Shown in pieces: positions 18,316-26,845 of a stretch of DNA of 64,000 nucleotides; the stretch's first letter is position 1; each line of letters starts with the position of its first letter. This stretch comes from Oxalobacter sp. Lineage in GTDB: Bacteria; Pseudomonadota; Gammaproteobacteria; Burkholderiales; Burkholderiaceae_D. The translations under genes and the position numbers were made by a program. The notes beneath the pieces are model-generated. The model had not been told where the DNA came from. It saw only the letters and a list, made by a program, of their open reading frames with translations, and did not search any database. The stretch is from the NCBI GenBank assembly GCA_003605115.1, contig QZKY01000004.1, forward strand, positions 1 through 64,000, given 5' to 3'.

Positions 18316-19683
18316 ATGCTGGACAACCTGACCCAACGCCTCGCCAAAGTCGTTAAGACCATACGCGGCGAAGCACGCCTGACAGAATCAAACACCGCTG
18401 AAATGCTGCGAGAAGTGCGTCTTGCACTGCTTGAGGCCGATGTGGCTTTGCCTGCCGTACGTGATTTCATTGCCCAAGTTCGCCAAAAGGCAATGGGGGA
18501 AGAAGTCATCGGCTCTTTGTCGCCGGGTCAAGCGTTGGTCGGGGTCGTGCAGCGCGAACTTGCGGCGCTGATGGGGGCGGATCTTGGCGCCAAAGCAGCG
18601 GAGCTCAGTTTTGCGACGCAGCCTCCTGCTGTGATTCTGATGGCCGGTCTGCAGGGTGCCGGCAAAACCACCACCGTAGGGAAATTGGCCAAGCGCCTGC
18701 GCGAACAAAACAAGAAAAAAGTCTTGACCGTTTCAGCCGACGTGTATCGTCCGGCGGCGATCGCGCAATTGAAGACGGTCACCGAACAGGCAGGCGCTGA
18801 CTTTTTTCCTACGCAAGCTTCTGATGACCCCATCGACATCGCCAAAACGGCTCTCGATCATGCGCGCCGCCATTACTTCGATGTCTTGATTGTCGACACC
18901 GCCGGTCGCTTGGGCATCGATGAAGCCATGATGAAGGAAATCACGGCGCTCCATACCACGCTGAAGCCGATTGAAACCCTGTTTGTGGTGGATGCCATGC
19001 TCGGTCAGGATGCCATCAACACCGCCAAGGCCTTTGGGGATGCCCTCCCTCTCACCGGCATTGTCTTGACCAAACTCGATGGTGATTCGCGTGGTGGTGC
19101 AGCGCTTTCCGTTCGCCATGTCACTGGCAAACCCATCAAATTCGCCGGCGTCTCAGAAAAGCTCGATGGACTGGAAGCCTTCGACCCCGAACGCATGGCC
19201 AATCGCATCCTCGGTATGGGCGACATTGTTGCGCTCGTTGAGGAAGCCCGGAAGAGTGTTGATGTTCAAGCGGCGGAGGCGCTCGCGAAAAAGGTCAAAA
19301 GCGGCGCGCGATTCGATTTGAACGATTTCAAAGCACAATTGATGCAAATGAAGAGTATGGGCGGTTTGTCGAACATGATGGACAAAATGCCAGCTCAAAT
19401 GCGGCAATCGGCCAACCACACCAACATGGAAATGGCCGAACGAAATGTCCGTCGAATGGAGGGCATCATCAATTCCATGACCCTCCAAGAGCGCGCCAAA
19501 CCGGAGCTCATCAAGGCTGCGCGCAAGCGCCGCATCGCCACGGGAGCTGGTGTTCAGGTGCAGGACGTCAATCGCCTCTTGTCCCAGTTTGATCAAATGC
19601 AAGCCATGATGAAGAAGCTGAAGGGCGGCGGCATGATGAAAATGATGCGCGGGCTACAGGGCATGATGCCGGGCATGCGCTAG
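18316..19683 (+). CDS. ffh: Signal recognition particle protein Ffh (SRP54)
   Basis: This cytosolic GTPase binds signal sequences and 4.5S RNA for co-translational targeting with FtsY. It has 455 residues: the N domain to about 90, the G domain with GLQGAGKTTTVGKLA at 111-125, DTAGRLGIDE and TKLDGDSRGG, then a Met-rich M domain (from about 325) ending in MMKMMRGLQGMMPGMR. It is divergent from fhs and monocistronic as far as I can see; no terminator hairpin follows before the next promoter region. Confidence 0.97.
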   Translation: MLDNLTQRLAKVVKTIRGEARLTESNTAEMLREVRLALLEADVALPAVRDFIAQVRQKAMGEEVIGSLSPGQALVGVVQRELAALMGADLGAKAAELSFATQPPAVILMAGLQGAGKTTTVGKLAKRLREQNKKKVLTVSADVYRPAAIAQLKTVTEQAGADFFPTQASDDPIDIAKTALDHARRHYFDVLIVDTAGRLGIDEAMMKEITALHTTLKPIETLFVVDAMLGQDAINTAKAFGDALPLTGIVLTKLDGDSRGGAALSVRHVTGKPIKFAGVSEKLDGLEAFDPERMANRILGMGDIVALVEEARKSVDVQAAEALAKKVKSGARFDLNDFKAQLMQMKSMGGLSNMMDKMPAQMRQSANHTNMEMAERNVRRMEGIINSMTLQERAKPELIKAARKRRIATGAGVQVQDVNRLLSQFDQMQAMMKKLKGGGMMKMMRGLQGMMPGMR

Positions 19684-19794
19684 TTTTATCGCTCTCTCCG
19701 ATACTCGCTACGCATCTTCAACTGCGTTTTGTCGCAATGTGTGGCTAGCGCGTCTCACTCTGTGCACATTCGCAGAAAAAATCGCAAAAAAAAC

Positions 19795-19823
19795 TTGCAT
19801 CACATAGAAATTCACAACATTAT
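19795..19823 (+). promoter_or_regulatory. Likely sigma-70 promoter of the SWIB/H1-like gene
   Basis: TTGCAT (19795-19800), a 17-bp spacer and CATTAT (19818-19823) form a plausible -35/-10 pair 110 bp before the ATG. An A-rich tract precedes the -35 and could act as an UP element. Confidence 0.45.
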
Positions 19824-19843
19824 TCGATGTGTATAGGGAAGCC

Positions 19844-19879
19844 CTGATTCAATGCAGAAATCCGTATGAATTGAATCAG
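19844..19879 (+). promoter_or_regulatory. 5' UTR inverted repeat of the SWIB/H1-like gene
   Basis: Perfect 10-bp arms, CTGATTCAAT (19844-19853) and ATTGAATCAG (19870-19879), are separated by 16 nt, 54 nt upstream of the start codon and within the transcript expected from the promoter above. It could be an RNA hairpin or an operator-like palindrome. Confidence 0.45.
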
Positions 19880-19933
19880 TGGTTCCTTATAGAAGCGAAT
19901 TTCCCATCGTTTTTATGTGAAGAGGACCTACTT

Positions 19934-20506
19934 ATGGCAACAACCAAAAAACCAGCAGCAAAAAAGCCAGCAGCCAAGAAGAAAGTGGCCGCTAAAAAAC
20001 CCGCAGCAAAGAAGAAAGTAGCTGCCAAGAAACCCGCAGCAAAGAAGAAAGTAGCGGCAAAGAAGCCCGCCGTGAAGAAGCCAGCAGCCAAGAAGAAAGT
20101 GGCCGCCAAAAAGCCAGCAGCGAAGAAAAAAGTCGCTGCGAAGAAAAAAGTAGCCGCGAAAAAGCCAGCCGTGAAGAAGGCAGCGGTCGCCAAAAAGCCA
20201 GCCGCCAAAAAAGTGGTTGCCAAGAAGGCCAAGCCGAAAGCGCCCGCTAAACCTCGCAAACCCAATGCCGCCTTCATGAAGCCGATGACCCCGTCGGCCA
20301 TACTGAGCGAAGTCGTAGGCGGTTCTCCAATGCCCCGCACGGAAGTCACCAAGAAAGTGTGGGACTACATCAAGAAAAACGGCCTGCAAGATGCCGCAAA
20401 CAAGCGCATGATCAACGCGGACGACAAGTTGTCAGCAGTATTTGGCGGCAAGAAGCAAGTGTCCATGTTCGAAATGACCAAGCTCATTTCCGGTCACCTG
20501 TCCTGA
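19934..20506 (+). CDS. SWIB/MDM2-domain protein with histone-H1-like N-terminal tail
   Basis: This 190-residue protein joins two parts. Residues 1-108 are [14 protein letters not shown]-type repeats expected to bind DNA non-specifically. Residues about 112-190 form a SWIB domain, recognised by the run MTPSAILSEVVG, PRTEVTKKVWDYIKKN, LQD, the ADDKLSAVFG segment and the final FEMTKLISGHL. SWIB domains are best known from eukaryotic chromatin remodellers and chlamydiae, but such H1-SWIB fusions occur in betaproteobacteria. Start: AGAGGA 9 nt before the ATG at 19934; the frame is open 35 codons further up without a ribosome site. It is monocistronic, flanked by a promoter and terminators. Confidence 0.9.
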   Translation: MATTKKPAAKKPAAKKKVAAKKPAAKKKVAAKKPAAKKKVAAKKPAVKKPAAKKKVAAKKPAAKKKVAAKKKVAAKKPAVKKAAVAKKPAAKKVVAKKAKPKAPAKPRKPNAAFMKPMTPSAILSEVVGGSPMPRTEVTKKVWDYIKKNGLQDAANKRMINADDKLSAVFGGKKQVSMFEMTKLISGHLS

Positions 20507-20522
20507 TCGCTACGCATCTCCT

Positions 20523-20546
20523 GGCCGGAAGCGATTTCCGGCCTTT
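20523..20546 (+). terminator. Terminator of the SWIB/H1-like gene
   Basis: A perfect 8-bp stem (GGCCGGAA/TTCCGGCC) with a 5-nt loop starts 17 nt after the stop codon and is followed by TTT. It is backed by a second hairpin 16 bp on. Confidence 0.75.
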
Positions 20547-20561
20547 GGAGACGCTGAAATA

Positions 20562-20595
20562 AAAATGACCTTGTCAGCAATGACGAGGCCATTTT
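20562..20595. terminator. Bidirectional hairpin between convergent genes
   Basis: An imperfect 15-bp stem (one mismatch and one G-T pair) is closed by a GCAA tetraloop, flanked by AAAA on one side and TTTT on the other. It suits termination of the leftward transglycosylase transcript as well as readthrough from the SWIB gene. Confidence 0.75.
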
Positions 20596-20624
20596 CTTTG
20601 CCTGCCCACCACCCTATTGCGGCA

Positions 20625-21245
20625 TCAACTCTTTTTCTCCCACCTACGCCACGCAGACAGCACCGCCTGGGGATATTCCGCGCGACCGCGACTACCGTTA
20701 TAGCGCCCCAACGCAAAAAAGAGGTTTCCCCGCTCCATTTCCAGATACATGCGCAGTATCGAGCAGCCGTAGCGTAAATTGGTTTGCAAGTGGAATAACT
20801 TGCGGCGATCACCATCGCCAACCACGCGCGTCCAGAACGGCATCACCTGCATATAACCATGGGCTTTCGCCTTGGACACGGCGTACTTTCGAAAGGCGGA
20901 TTCCACCTGTATCAAACCCAAGACAAGCGAAGGTTCCAAGCCGGCGCGTTTGGCTTCATACCAAACCGTTTCCAGAAATTCCCGCCGCGCTTTATCGTGG
21001 GGCATTGTCTTTTTCAGCCGTTCCGACTTGTCGCCCAGCCAGTTCAAGTAACTGATACGCTGATTGATATCCTCAAACTGTGGCTTGGGCGGACGCGCAT
21101 CGGTAATGGCGTTGGACAAGGCCAGACGCACCGAATCGCCCAGCGCTTCTTCTTTTTGGCCACCGGCCGCGACAGGCAAGCACACAAACGCCCCGGCAAG
21201 AAGCGCCGTTGTGACAAAGCGATGTGCCCACTGATGAGTCGTCAT
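20625..21245 (-). CDS. Periplasmic lytic transglycosylase, SLT domain
   Basis: This 206-residue protein has a signal peptide (cleavage after about residue 27) and a C-terminal SLT goose-lysozyme-like domain. The catalytic Glu115 lies in LIQVESAFRKYAVSKAKAHG, followed by YMQVMPF and later the ALGRYNGS motif. Such enzymes cut the MurNAc-GlcNAc bond and release 1,6-anhydro muropeptides, the substrates AmpD acts on in recycling. It lies 91 bp after proS on the same strand and may be cotranscribed with it, an order seen in other Burkholderiales. Confidence 0.9.
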   Translation of the reverse strand: MTTHQWAHRFVTTALLAGAFVCLPVAAGGQKEEALGDSVRLALSNAITDARPPKPQFEDINQRISYLNWLGDKSERLKKTMPHDKARREFLETVWYEAKRAGLEPSLVLGLIQVESAFRKYAVSKAKAHGYMQVMPFWTRVVGDGDRRKLFHLQTNLRYGCSILRMYLEMERGNLFFALGRYNGSRGRAEYPQAVLSAWRRWEKKS

Positions 21246-21336
21246 GGCCTGATAAGGTGATTGCCGGCTGCGTTGACCTGAAGCGTTTTCCCATCCATCT
21301 TACTGGCTCCACCCATTCTGCTTCAAGTACTGCGCG

Positions 21337-23067
21337 TCAACTTTGCTTTGCAAGTTGATTTCTGACAAAGGCGACCATCTCGCCCGAGTCCACATTGGTC
21401 GCCACCGTATCCCGACGCCCCTGGTATTCCAGCTTGCCTTCCTTCAGCCCGCGCTCACCGATCACCACCCGGTGCGGCACACCGATCAGTTCCCAGTCTG
21501 CGAACATCACGCCCGGGCGTTCGCCACGGTCATCCAGGATCACATCCACGCCCGCTTGCTGCAAATCGGCGTGCAGTTTGTCTGCAGCCTCCTTGACCAT
21601 CGCGCTGCGATCGTAACCCATCGGACACAACACCACCTCAAATGGCGCGATGGCGGTCGGCCAGATGATGCCCTTGTCGTCGAAATTCTGCTCGATCGCC
21701 GCACCGAGAATGCGCGTCACGCCAATGCCGTAGCAACCCATCTGCATGAGTTGCGGCTTGCCACTCTCGTCCAGATACGTCGCTTTCATGCTTGCCGAAT
21801 AGCAGTCGCCGAGCTGGAAAACATGCCCGACTTCGATGCCGCGCTGAATCGCCAATGTCCCTTTGCCGTCCGGCGAAGGATCGCCTGCTACCACATTACG
21901 GAAATCGGTGATGATTTTCGGTAATGGCACATCCCGCTCCCAGTTGACGCCCTTCAAGTGATAACCGGCTTCGTTTGCGCCACACACGAAATCGCTCATC
22001 GCCTCCACGGCGTGATCCGCGAAAATGTCCACGTCTTTCAATCCAACAGGGCCCAGATACCCAGGGCGGCAACCCGTGTGCGTGACGATTTCATCGTCGC
22101 TGGCAAAGCGGAATTCGCCCAGACGTTTTTGCGTCTTGACTTCATTGAGCTCATGATCCCCGCGCAGCAGAATGATGGCGAAGCGATCCGGCGCCGTCTC
22201 CGTTTCCCCTTTGCGCATGACCGCAATGAATTTCACGAGTTTGGTCAGTGGCAAACCAAAAAACACAGCCACTTCTTCCATCGTTTTTTTGCCGGGCGTC
22301 GCGACTTTTTCCATCGCTTGCGTGGACACCGCGCGCGCCTGGGGATGTGCCAAAGCTTCTGCCGCTTCCATATTGGCGGCATAATCAGAATGCGGGCAAT
22401 ACACCAGCGCGTCCTCTCCCGTTTCCGCGATCACATGAAATTCATGCGAACCCGTACCGCCAATCGCGCCATTGTCTGCCGCCACTGCCCGAAACTGCAA
22501 ACCAAAGCGCGTAAATATGCGGACGTAGGCGTCATACATGATCTGGTAAGACTTGCGCATGCCTTCCGCGTCACGATCAAAGGAATAGGCATCCTTCATC
22601 GTAAATTCGCGCCCGCGCATCAGCCCGAAACGCGGACGGCGTTCGTCGCGGAACTTGGTTTGGAAGTGATAAAAATTCACTGGCAGTTGCCGGTAAGACT
22701 TGATCTCGGAACGTGCCACGTCGGTCACCACTTCTTCGGAGGTCGGCTGGATGATGAAATCACGGCCATGCCTGTCCTTAACTCTCAGCAACTCCGGGCC
22801 GTATTTCTGCCACCGTCCGGTCTCTTGCCAGAGCTCGGCAGGTTGCACAACTGGCATCAGCAACTCGATGGCGCCCGCGCGATTCATTTCCTCCCGAATA
22901 ATATTTTCGACTTTGCGGATCACGCGCAAGCCAAGCGGCATATAGGTGTAAATTCCCGAACCGAGTCGTTTGATCATCCCAGCACGCATCATGAATTTGT
23001 GGCTAACAATCTCGGCGTCGGACGGGGCTTCTTTCAAAGTGGAGATAAAAAATTGCGAAGCGCGCAT
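21337..23067 (-). CDS. proS: Prolyl-tRNA synthetase, bacterial type with editing domain
   Basis: This class II synthetase has 576 residues. Motif 2 is visible as [17 protein letters not shown], motif 3 as [14 protein letters not shown], and the bacterial YbaK-like insertion that clears mis-charged Ala-tRNA(Pro) occupies about residues 225-405. The C-terminal anticodon-binding domain contains [21 protein letters not shown]. It charges tRNA-Pro in the cytosol. It is divergent from rppH across about 200 bp. Confidence 0.97.
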   Translation of the reverse strand: MRASQFFISTLKEAPSDAEIVSHKFMMRAGMIKRLGSGIYTYMPLGLRVIRKVENIIREEMNRAGAIELLMPVVQPAELWQETGRWQKYGPELLRVKDRHGRDFIIQPTSEEVVTDVARSEIKSYRQLPVNFYHFQTKFRDERRPRFGLMRGREFTMKDAYSFDRDAEGMRKSYQIMYDAYVRIFTRFGLQFRAVAADNGAIGGTGSHEFHVIAETGEDALVYCPHSDYAANMEAAEALAHPQARAVSTQAMEKVATPGKKTMEEVAVFFGLPLTKLVKFIAVMRKGETETAPDRFAIILLRGDHELNEVKTQKRLGEFRFASDDEIVTHTGCRPGYLGPVGLKDVDIFADHAVEAMSDFVCGANEAGYHLKGVNWERDVPLPKIITDFRNVVAGDPSPDGKGTLAIQRGIEVGHVFQLGDCYSASMKATYLDESGKPQLMQMGCYGIGVTRILGAAIEQNFDDKGIIWPTAIAPFEVVLCPMGYDRSAMVKEAADKLHADLQQAGVDVILDDRGERPGVMFADWELIGVPHRVVIGERGLKEGKLEYQGRRDTVATNVDSGEMVAFVRNQLAKQS

Positions 23068-23269
23068 TGGTCAATTCTTTTCAAAAAAGGAGGAGTATAA
23101 TCAATGCAATTTTATAGGATTAGCATGTCGGTGCGTAATGGATGGATCGATTGGCTACAATTATTGTCAATTTCAGAGTTCTCGCGGGTAGACCATGCAC
23201 TAACTGCGAGCTGGGGAGATAAGCTCACCTGCTGAAATACGCCTGGCGGCAGAATTTTTGAGGTGCTGT

Positions 23270-23839
23270 ATGCTGGATCGTGAAGGGTATCGCCCGAACG
23301 TCGGCATTATCCTGTTAAACCTGCACAACGAGGTTTGGTGGGGGAAGCGTGTTCGGGAACATTCCTGGCAATTTCCGCAAGGCGGTATCAAACACGGGGA
23401 AACGCCGGAACAAGCGATGTACCGTGAGCTGCAAGAAGAAACCGGATTGCGGCAAGAACACGTCAAGGTCGTCGGACGCACGAGAGATTGGCTAAGGTAT
23501 GAAGTTCCGGAGAACTTCATCCGACGAGAAATACGTGGCCACTACCGTGGGCAAAAACAAATATGGTTTTTGCTACGCCTTATTGGCCGTGACCATGACA
23601 TCAACCTACGAATCAATGACACGCCGGAGTTTGATGCCTGGCGCTGGCATAACTACTGGGTTCCACTTGAAACGGTCATTGAATTCAAACGCGACGTCTA
23701 TCACAGAGCCCTACAGGAGCTTTCGCGCTACCTGCCACCGCAAGTGCAAAACGCCAGTAAAAAACAAATCTCCGAGCAGGCAAAGCCTTCTCGCCACCGA
23801 CGCAACAGCACGCCACGCATCCTTTCCATTCATGACTGA
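23270..23839 (+). CDS. rppH: RNA pyrophosphohydrolase RppH (Nudix)
   Basis: It removes pyrophosphate from the 5' end of triphosphorylated mRNA and so triggers RNase E decay. It has 189 residues with a complete Nudix box from Gly38 (Gx5E44x7R52E53xxE56E57xG59). The RppH-type N-terminus [13 protein letters not shown] fixes the start at 23270, supported by GAGG 6 nt upstream. The C-terminal tail after about 155 is Lys/Arg/Ser-rich and likely disordered. It overlaps the following lipoprotein gene by 8 nt. Confidence 0.95.
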   Translation: MLDREGYRPNVGIILLNLHNEVWWGKRVREHSWQFPQGGIKHGETPEQAMYRELQEETGLRQEHVKVVGRTRDWLRYEVPENFIRREIRGHYRGQKQIWFLLRLIGRDHDINLRINDTPEFDAWRWHNYWVPLETVIEFKRDVYHRALQELSRYLPPQVQNASKKQISEQAKPSRHRRNSTPRILSIHD

Positions 23840-24395
23840 TTTTCTCGCTTTCCGATATCTTTCCGTTCTTACCGCACTTGTTTTGTTGGTCTCCGCCTGC
23901 GCGAGTCCCGCCAGTAACGGGAAATTCGGTCCAGATGATGAAGCGGAAGCCCTCGAAGCCATGCGCCCCAAGGTTGAACAAGACGTGTCGCTTCCGACTT
24001 TTCCTGCTTTTCTGAACCCCAAGACCCTGCTCATTGTCGATACCGGTCCGACGTCACGCCAAACCTACGCCGTTGACGCACAAACCTTGACGGTCACCCC
24101 TGATGCGACGATTGTGCGCTACGTCGTCGTTGCCACCAGTTCATCCGGTGCAAAGAATGTCAGCTTTGAAGGCATCAACTGTCAAACCCTGCAGCTCAAA
24201 CGTTATGCCTACGGCACGGCACAGGGAAAATGGATACCTACGCGCGCCAACCAGTGGGTGGCAATTTCATCGATGTCCCAAAACCAGTTGCACTACACAC
24301 TGACCCGGTTTTTCTTTTGTCGGGGAGGGTTCGTTGAAGGCACATCATCAGACATTCTTGAACGCCTTCGCCATAACCGGCCATTGCGAGAGTAA
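23832..24395 (+). CDS. CNP1-like family lipoprotein
   Basis: This 187-residue protein has a lipoprotein signal peptide and lipobox VSAC with Cys23. The rest contains paired cysteines (GINCQTL and FFFCRGG) and no catalytic motif I can name; it fits the CNP1-like family, first noted as a neisserial cryptic protein, of unknown function. No Asp follows the lipid Cys (Ala at +2), so outer-membrane sorting is expected. It overlaps the rppH stop by 8 nt and is probably cotranscribed with it. Confidence 0.8.
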   Translation: MTDFLAFRYLSVLTALVLLVSACASPASNGKFGPDDEAEALEAMRPKVEQDVSLPTFPAFLNPKTLLIVDTGPTSRQTYAVDAQTLTVTPDATIVRYVVVATSSSGAKNVSFEGINCQTLQLKRYAYGTAQGKWIPTRANQWVAISSMSQNQLHYTLTRFFFCRGGFVEGTSSDILERLRHNRPLRE

Positions 24396-24433
24396 GGGAA
24401 AGCGTTACCCCCGCCAGAGGACGACGGCAAAAA

Positions 24434-25213
24434 TTATTGGGGATGATCGTAAATGATCGTCAACGGCGCATGGTCGCTGAATCGCTGCGCCTTATATATA
24501 GACGCTTCTCTCGCGGCTGAGGCCAGGCCGTGTGTGGCCACCTGGTAGTCAATGCGCCACCCAACATTCTTTTCCCAGGCCTGGCCGCGGTTACTCCACC
24601 ATGTGTACGCTTCACCCGTGGCTTCGGGATAGAGACGGCGATACACATCCACCCAGCCAAGCTCATCAAAAATTTGGCTCATCCATGCGCGCTCTTCGGG
24701 CAAAAAGCCAGAATTTTTCTGATTGCTTTTCCAGTTTTTGAGATCGATTTCTTTGTGCGAAATGTTCCAGTCACCGCAAATCACGATTTCACGCCCACTT
24801 CTTATGAGTGCGCTCACGTGGGGCAAAAAAGCTGCCATGAAGCGAAACTTGGCTGCCTGTCGCTCAGGAGAAGCCGACCCCGAGGGGGCATACAGCGAGA
24901 TGACGCTGAGCTTGCCGAAATCGCAGCGAACATAGCGTCCCTCGGCATCGAATTCATCTTCGCCAAAACCGATCTGGACGGCGTCCGGCGGCCGTTTGCT
25001 ATAAAGACCAACCCCAGCGTACCCCTTCTTTTCCGCATAGTGGAAATGCCCCTGATAATCAGATGGCGTAAAAAATTCTGCCGTCATATCAGCCGCCTGC
25101 GCTTTCAGCTCTTGCACGCAAACGATATCTGCCGATTGGGCTTGCATCCACGCGAAAAAGCCTTTGCGCGCTGCGGAACGTATGCCATTGAGATTAGCCG
25201 TGATAATTTTCAT
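24434..25213 (-). CDS. xthA: Exodeoxyribonuclease III
   Basis: This AP endonuclease and 3'-5' exonuclease of base-excision repair has 259 residues. The metal-binding Glu35 is in VCVQELKAQ, Asp148 and Asn150 in CGDWNISH, and the terminal catalytic pair is in FSDHAPLTI (Asp247/His248). The N-terminus [14 protein letters not shown] is canonical. It is divergent from pyrE across 114 bp. The opposite strand is open for 266 codons upstream of pyrE, an antisense shadow of this gene. Confidence 0.95.
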   Translation of the reverse strand: MKIITANLNGIRSAARKGFFAWMQAQSADIVCVQELKAQAADMTAEFFTPSDYQGHFHYAEKKGYAGVGLYSKRPPDAVQIGFGEDEFDAEGRYVRCDFGKLSVISLYAPSGSASPERQAAKFRFMAAFLPHVSALIRSGREIVICGDWNISHKEIDLKNWKSNQKNSGFLPEERAWMSQIFDELGWVDVYRRLYPEATGEAYTWWSNRGQAWEKNVGWRIDYQVATHGLASAAREASIYKAQRFSDHAPLTIIYDHPQ

Positions 25214-25327
25214 GATAAGACCAGACTGAAGAAGCTCGCATTATCCCAAATTTATGAAAACCTTTCGGACGCACGTTACAATAGCCCTTTCGCGTCACTT
25301 TTTCACATCATCATTTCGGAGCTGATT

Positions 25328-25996
25328 GTGGGTAATTTGCAGAACGAATTTATCCGGTTTTCCGTGGATAGCGGCGTCTTGCGTTTTGGCGAGTTCATCA
25401 CCAAAGCCGGTCGAAAATCGCCTTATTTTTTCAACGCCGGCTTGTTTAACGACGGCGCATCACTCGGCAAACTGGCCGACTTTTACGCACAAGCCCTGCT
25501 GAATTCCGGCATCGCGTTTGACATGCTCTTTGGCCCGGCCTACAAGGGCATCACGTTAGTGGCCGCCACCGCCGTTGCGCTAGCCAATCATGGGCGCAAC
25601 GTGCCCTTCGCTTACAACCGCAAGGAAGCGAAAGATCACGGTGAAGGTGGCAATATTGTTGGCGCACCGATCAAAGGACGCGTTGTCATTATTGATGATG
25701 TGATCTCTGCCGGCACGTCCGTCAACGAATCAGTGGACATCATCCGCGCTGCTGGCGCGACGCCTTGCGCCGTACTGATTGCGCTGGATCGCATGGAGCG
25801 CGGCGGCAAGGATGGGGTGCTCTCTGATCGTTCCGCCGTCGAAGAAGTGGAGATTGCCCATCAAATGCCGGTCATCTCCATTGGCAATCTGAACGATTTA
25901 CTGTGCTTTCTCTCCTATTCCAATGTCGACCCCGCGCTGCTGCAATACAAGGATGCGGTGGCTGCGTATCGGGAAAAATACGGGATTAGAGTGTAA
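25328..25996 (+). CDS. pyrE: Orotate phosphoribosyltransferase
   Basis: It joins orotate to PRPP to form OMP in pyrimidine synthesis. The 222-residue protein has the orotate-binding N-terminus, the catalytic Lys/Arg loop [15 protein letters not shown] at 95-109 and the PRPP motif [13 protein letters not shown] at 119-131. The start is GTG at 25328 with CGGAG 6 nt upstream; the open frame continues far upstream but only as an xthA shadow. It ends at a strong terminator. Confidence 0.95.
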   Translation: MGNLQNEFIRFSVDSGVLRFGEFITKAGRKSPYFFNAGLFNDGASLGKLADFYAQALLNSGIAFDMLFGPAYKGITLVAATAVALANHGRNVPFAYNRKEAKDHGEGGNIVGAPIKGRVVIIDDVISAGTSVNESVDIIRAAGATPCAVLIALDRMERGGKDGVLSDRSAVEEVEIAHQMPVISIGNLNDLLCFLSYSNVDPALLQYKDAVAAYREKYGIRV

Positions 25997-26035
25997 AAAA
26001 GATTCAGGGCGCCTTGGGCGCCCTGAATCTTTTTT
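25995..26035. terminator. Strong bidirectional terminator between pyrE and the nitrilase gene
   Basis: A perfect 13-bp stem (26001-26013 with 26017-26029) is flanked by six A on the left and six T on the right, so it works on both strands. The A-tract begins at the pyrE stop codon, and the right side reaches the stop of the convergent gene. Confidence 0.93.
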
Positions 26036-26831
26036 ACAGCGTCCGGTGTTTCAGCGCAGGCAAGCGCTCGCGTATGTCTGCTAATAACTTCTGGTCGATT
26101 TCACCAATCACCACGCCTTCTCCTTCGGGCAAAACATCCACGATCTCGCCCCAGGGATTGATCAGCATGCTGTAGCCGTAAGTCTTGCGCCCTGTCGGAT
26201 GCCGACCGCCTTGCCCCGCAGCCAGCAAATAACACTGGTTTTCGATCGCCCGAGCGCGCAACAAAATTTCCCAGTGCGCCTTGCCGGTGGTGTAAACGAA
26301 GGCCGCCGGCATCACAATCAAGGCACACGTCCCCATCGCGCGATACAGCTCGGGAAAGCGCAAGTCGTAGCAAACGGAAAGGCCAACGCGACCGAAAGGC
26401 GCTTCAAATGTCACCACCTTGTCGCCGGGCGTAATGGCGCGCGATTCATCATAGGATTCCTCACCTTTGACGAAGTTGAATAAGTGGATCTTGTCGTAGC
26501 GCGCGATGTTCTCTCCCTGCGGGTTGTACACCATCATGGTATTCAAGACTTTGTTTTCGACCTGTGACTTCAAGGACAGCGTTCCCCCCAGCAACCAAAT
26601 GCCCAACTCCTTGGCAATGCCCGACATGAAATCCTGCACGGGCCCGCTTCCCGGCGTTTCGGCGTGTGCCAGCTTGTCGGCATCGCGCGCTTCCAGCGCG
26701 GCCCAATATTCGGGCAAGAGCACCAGTTCGGCACCTTTTTTTGCTGCCTCCGTGATCAATCGACGCGCCGCCACCAGATTTTCCGGAATGGTCGGCGCAG
26801 AAATCATTTGAACTGCCGCTACTTTACTCAT
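26034..26831 (-). CDS. Nitrilase-superfamily carbon-nitrogen hydrolase (Nit1-like, deaminated-glutathione amidase type)
   Basis: This 265-residue cytosolic amidase has the catalytic triad Glu41 (LLPEYW), Lys114 (DKIHLF) and Cys154 (SVCYDLRFPE). Relatives near yhdP in proteobacteria belong to the Nit1 group, which repairs deaminated glutathione; omega-amidase activity is an alternative. It starts 14 bp after the yhdP stop, so the two form an operon, a common proteobacterial pair. Confidence 0.9.
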   Translation of the reverse strand: MSKVAAVQMISAPTIPENLVAARRLITEAAKKGAELVLLPEYWAALEARDADKLAHAETPGSGPVQDFMSGIAKELGIWLLGGTLSLKSQVENKVLNTMMVYNPQGENIARYDKIHLFNFVKGEESYDESRAITPGDKVVTFEAPFGRVGLSVCYDLRFPELYRAMGTCALIVMPAAFVYTTGKAHWEILLRARAIENQCYLLAAGQGGRHPTGRKTYGYSMLINPWGEIVDVLPEGEGVVIGEIDQKLLADIRERLPALKHRTL

Positions 26832-26845
26832 ATCGTACCTTCTGG

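Noticed and set aside
24530-25327. Long open extension upstream of pyrE
   Set aside because: It is antisense to xthA, and the pyrE protein begins at the GTG with a good CGGAG; the extension has no conserved content.
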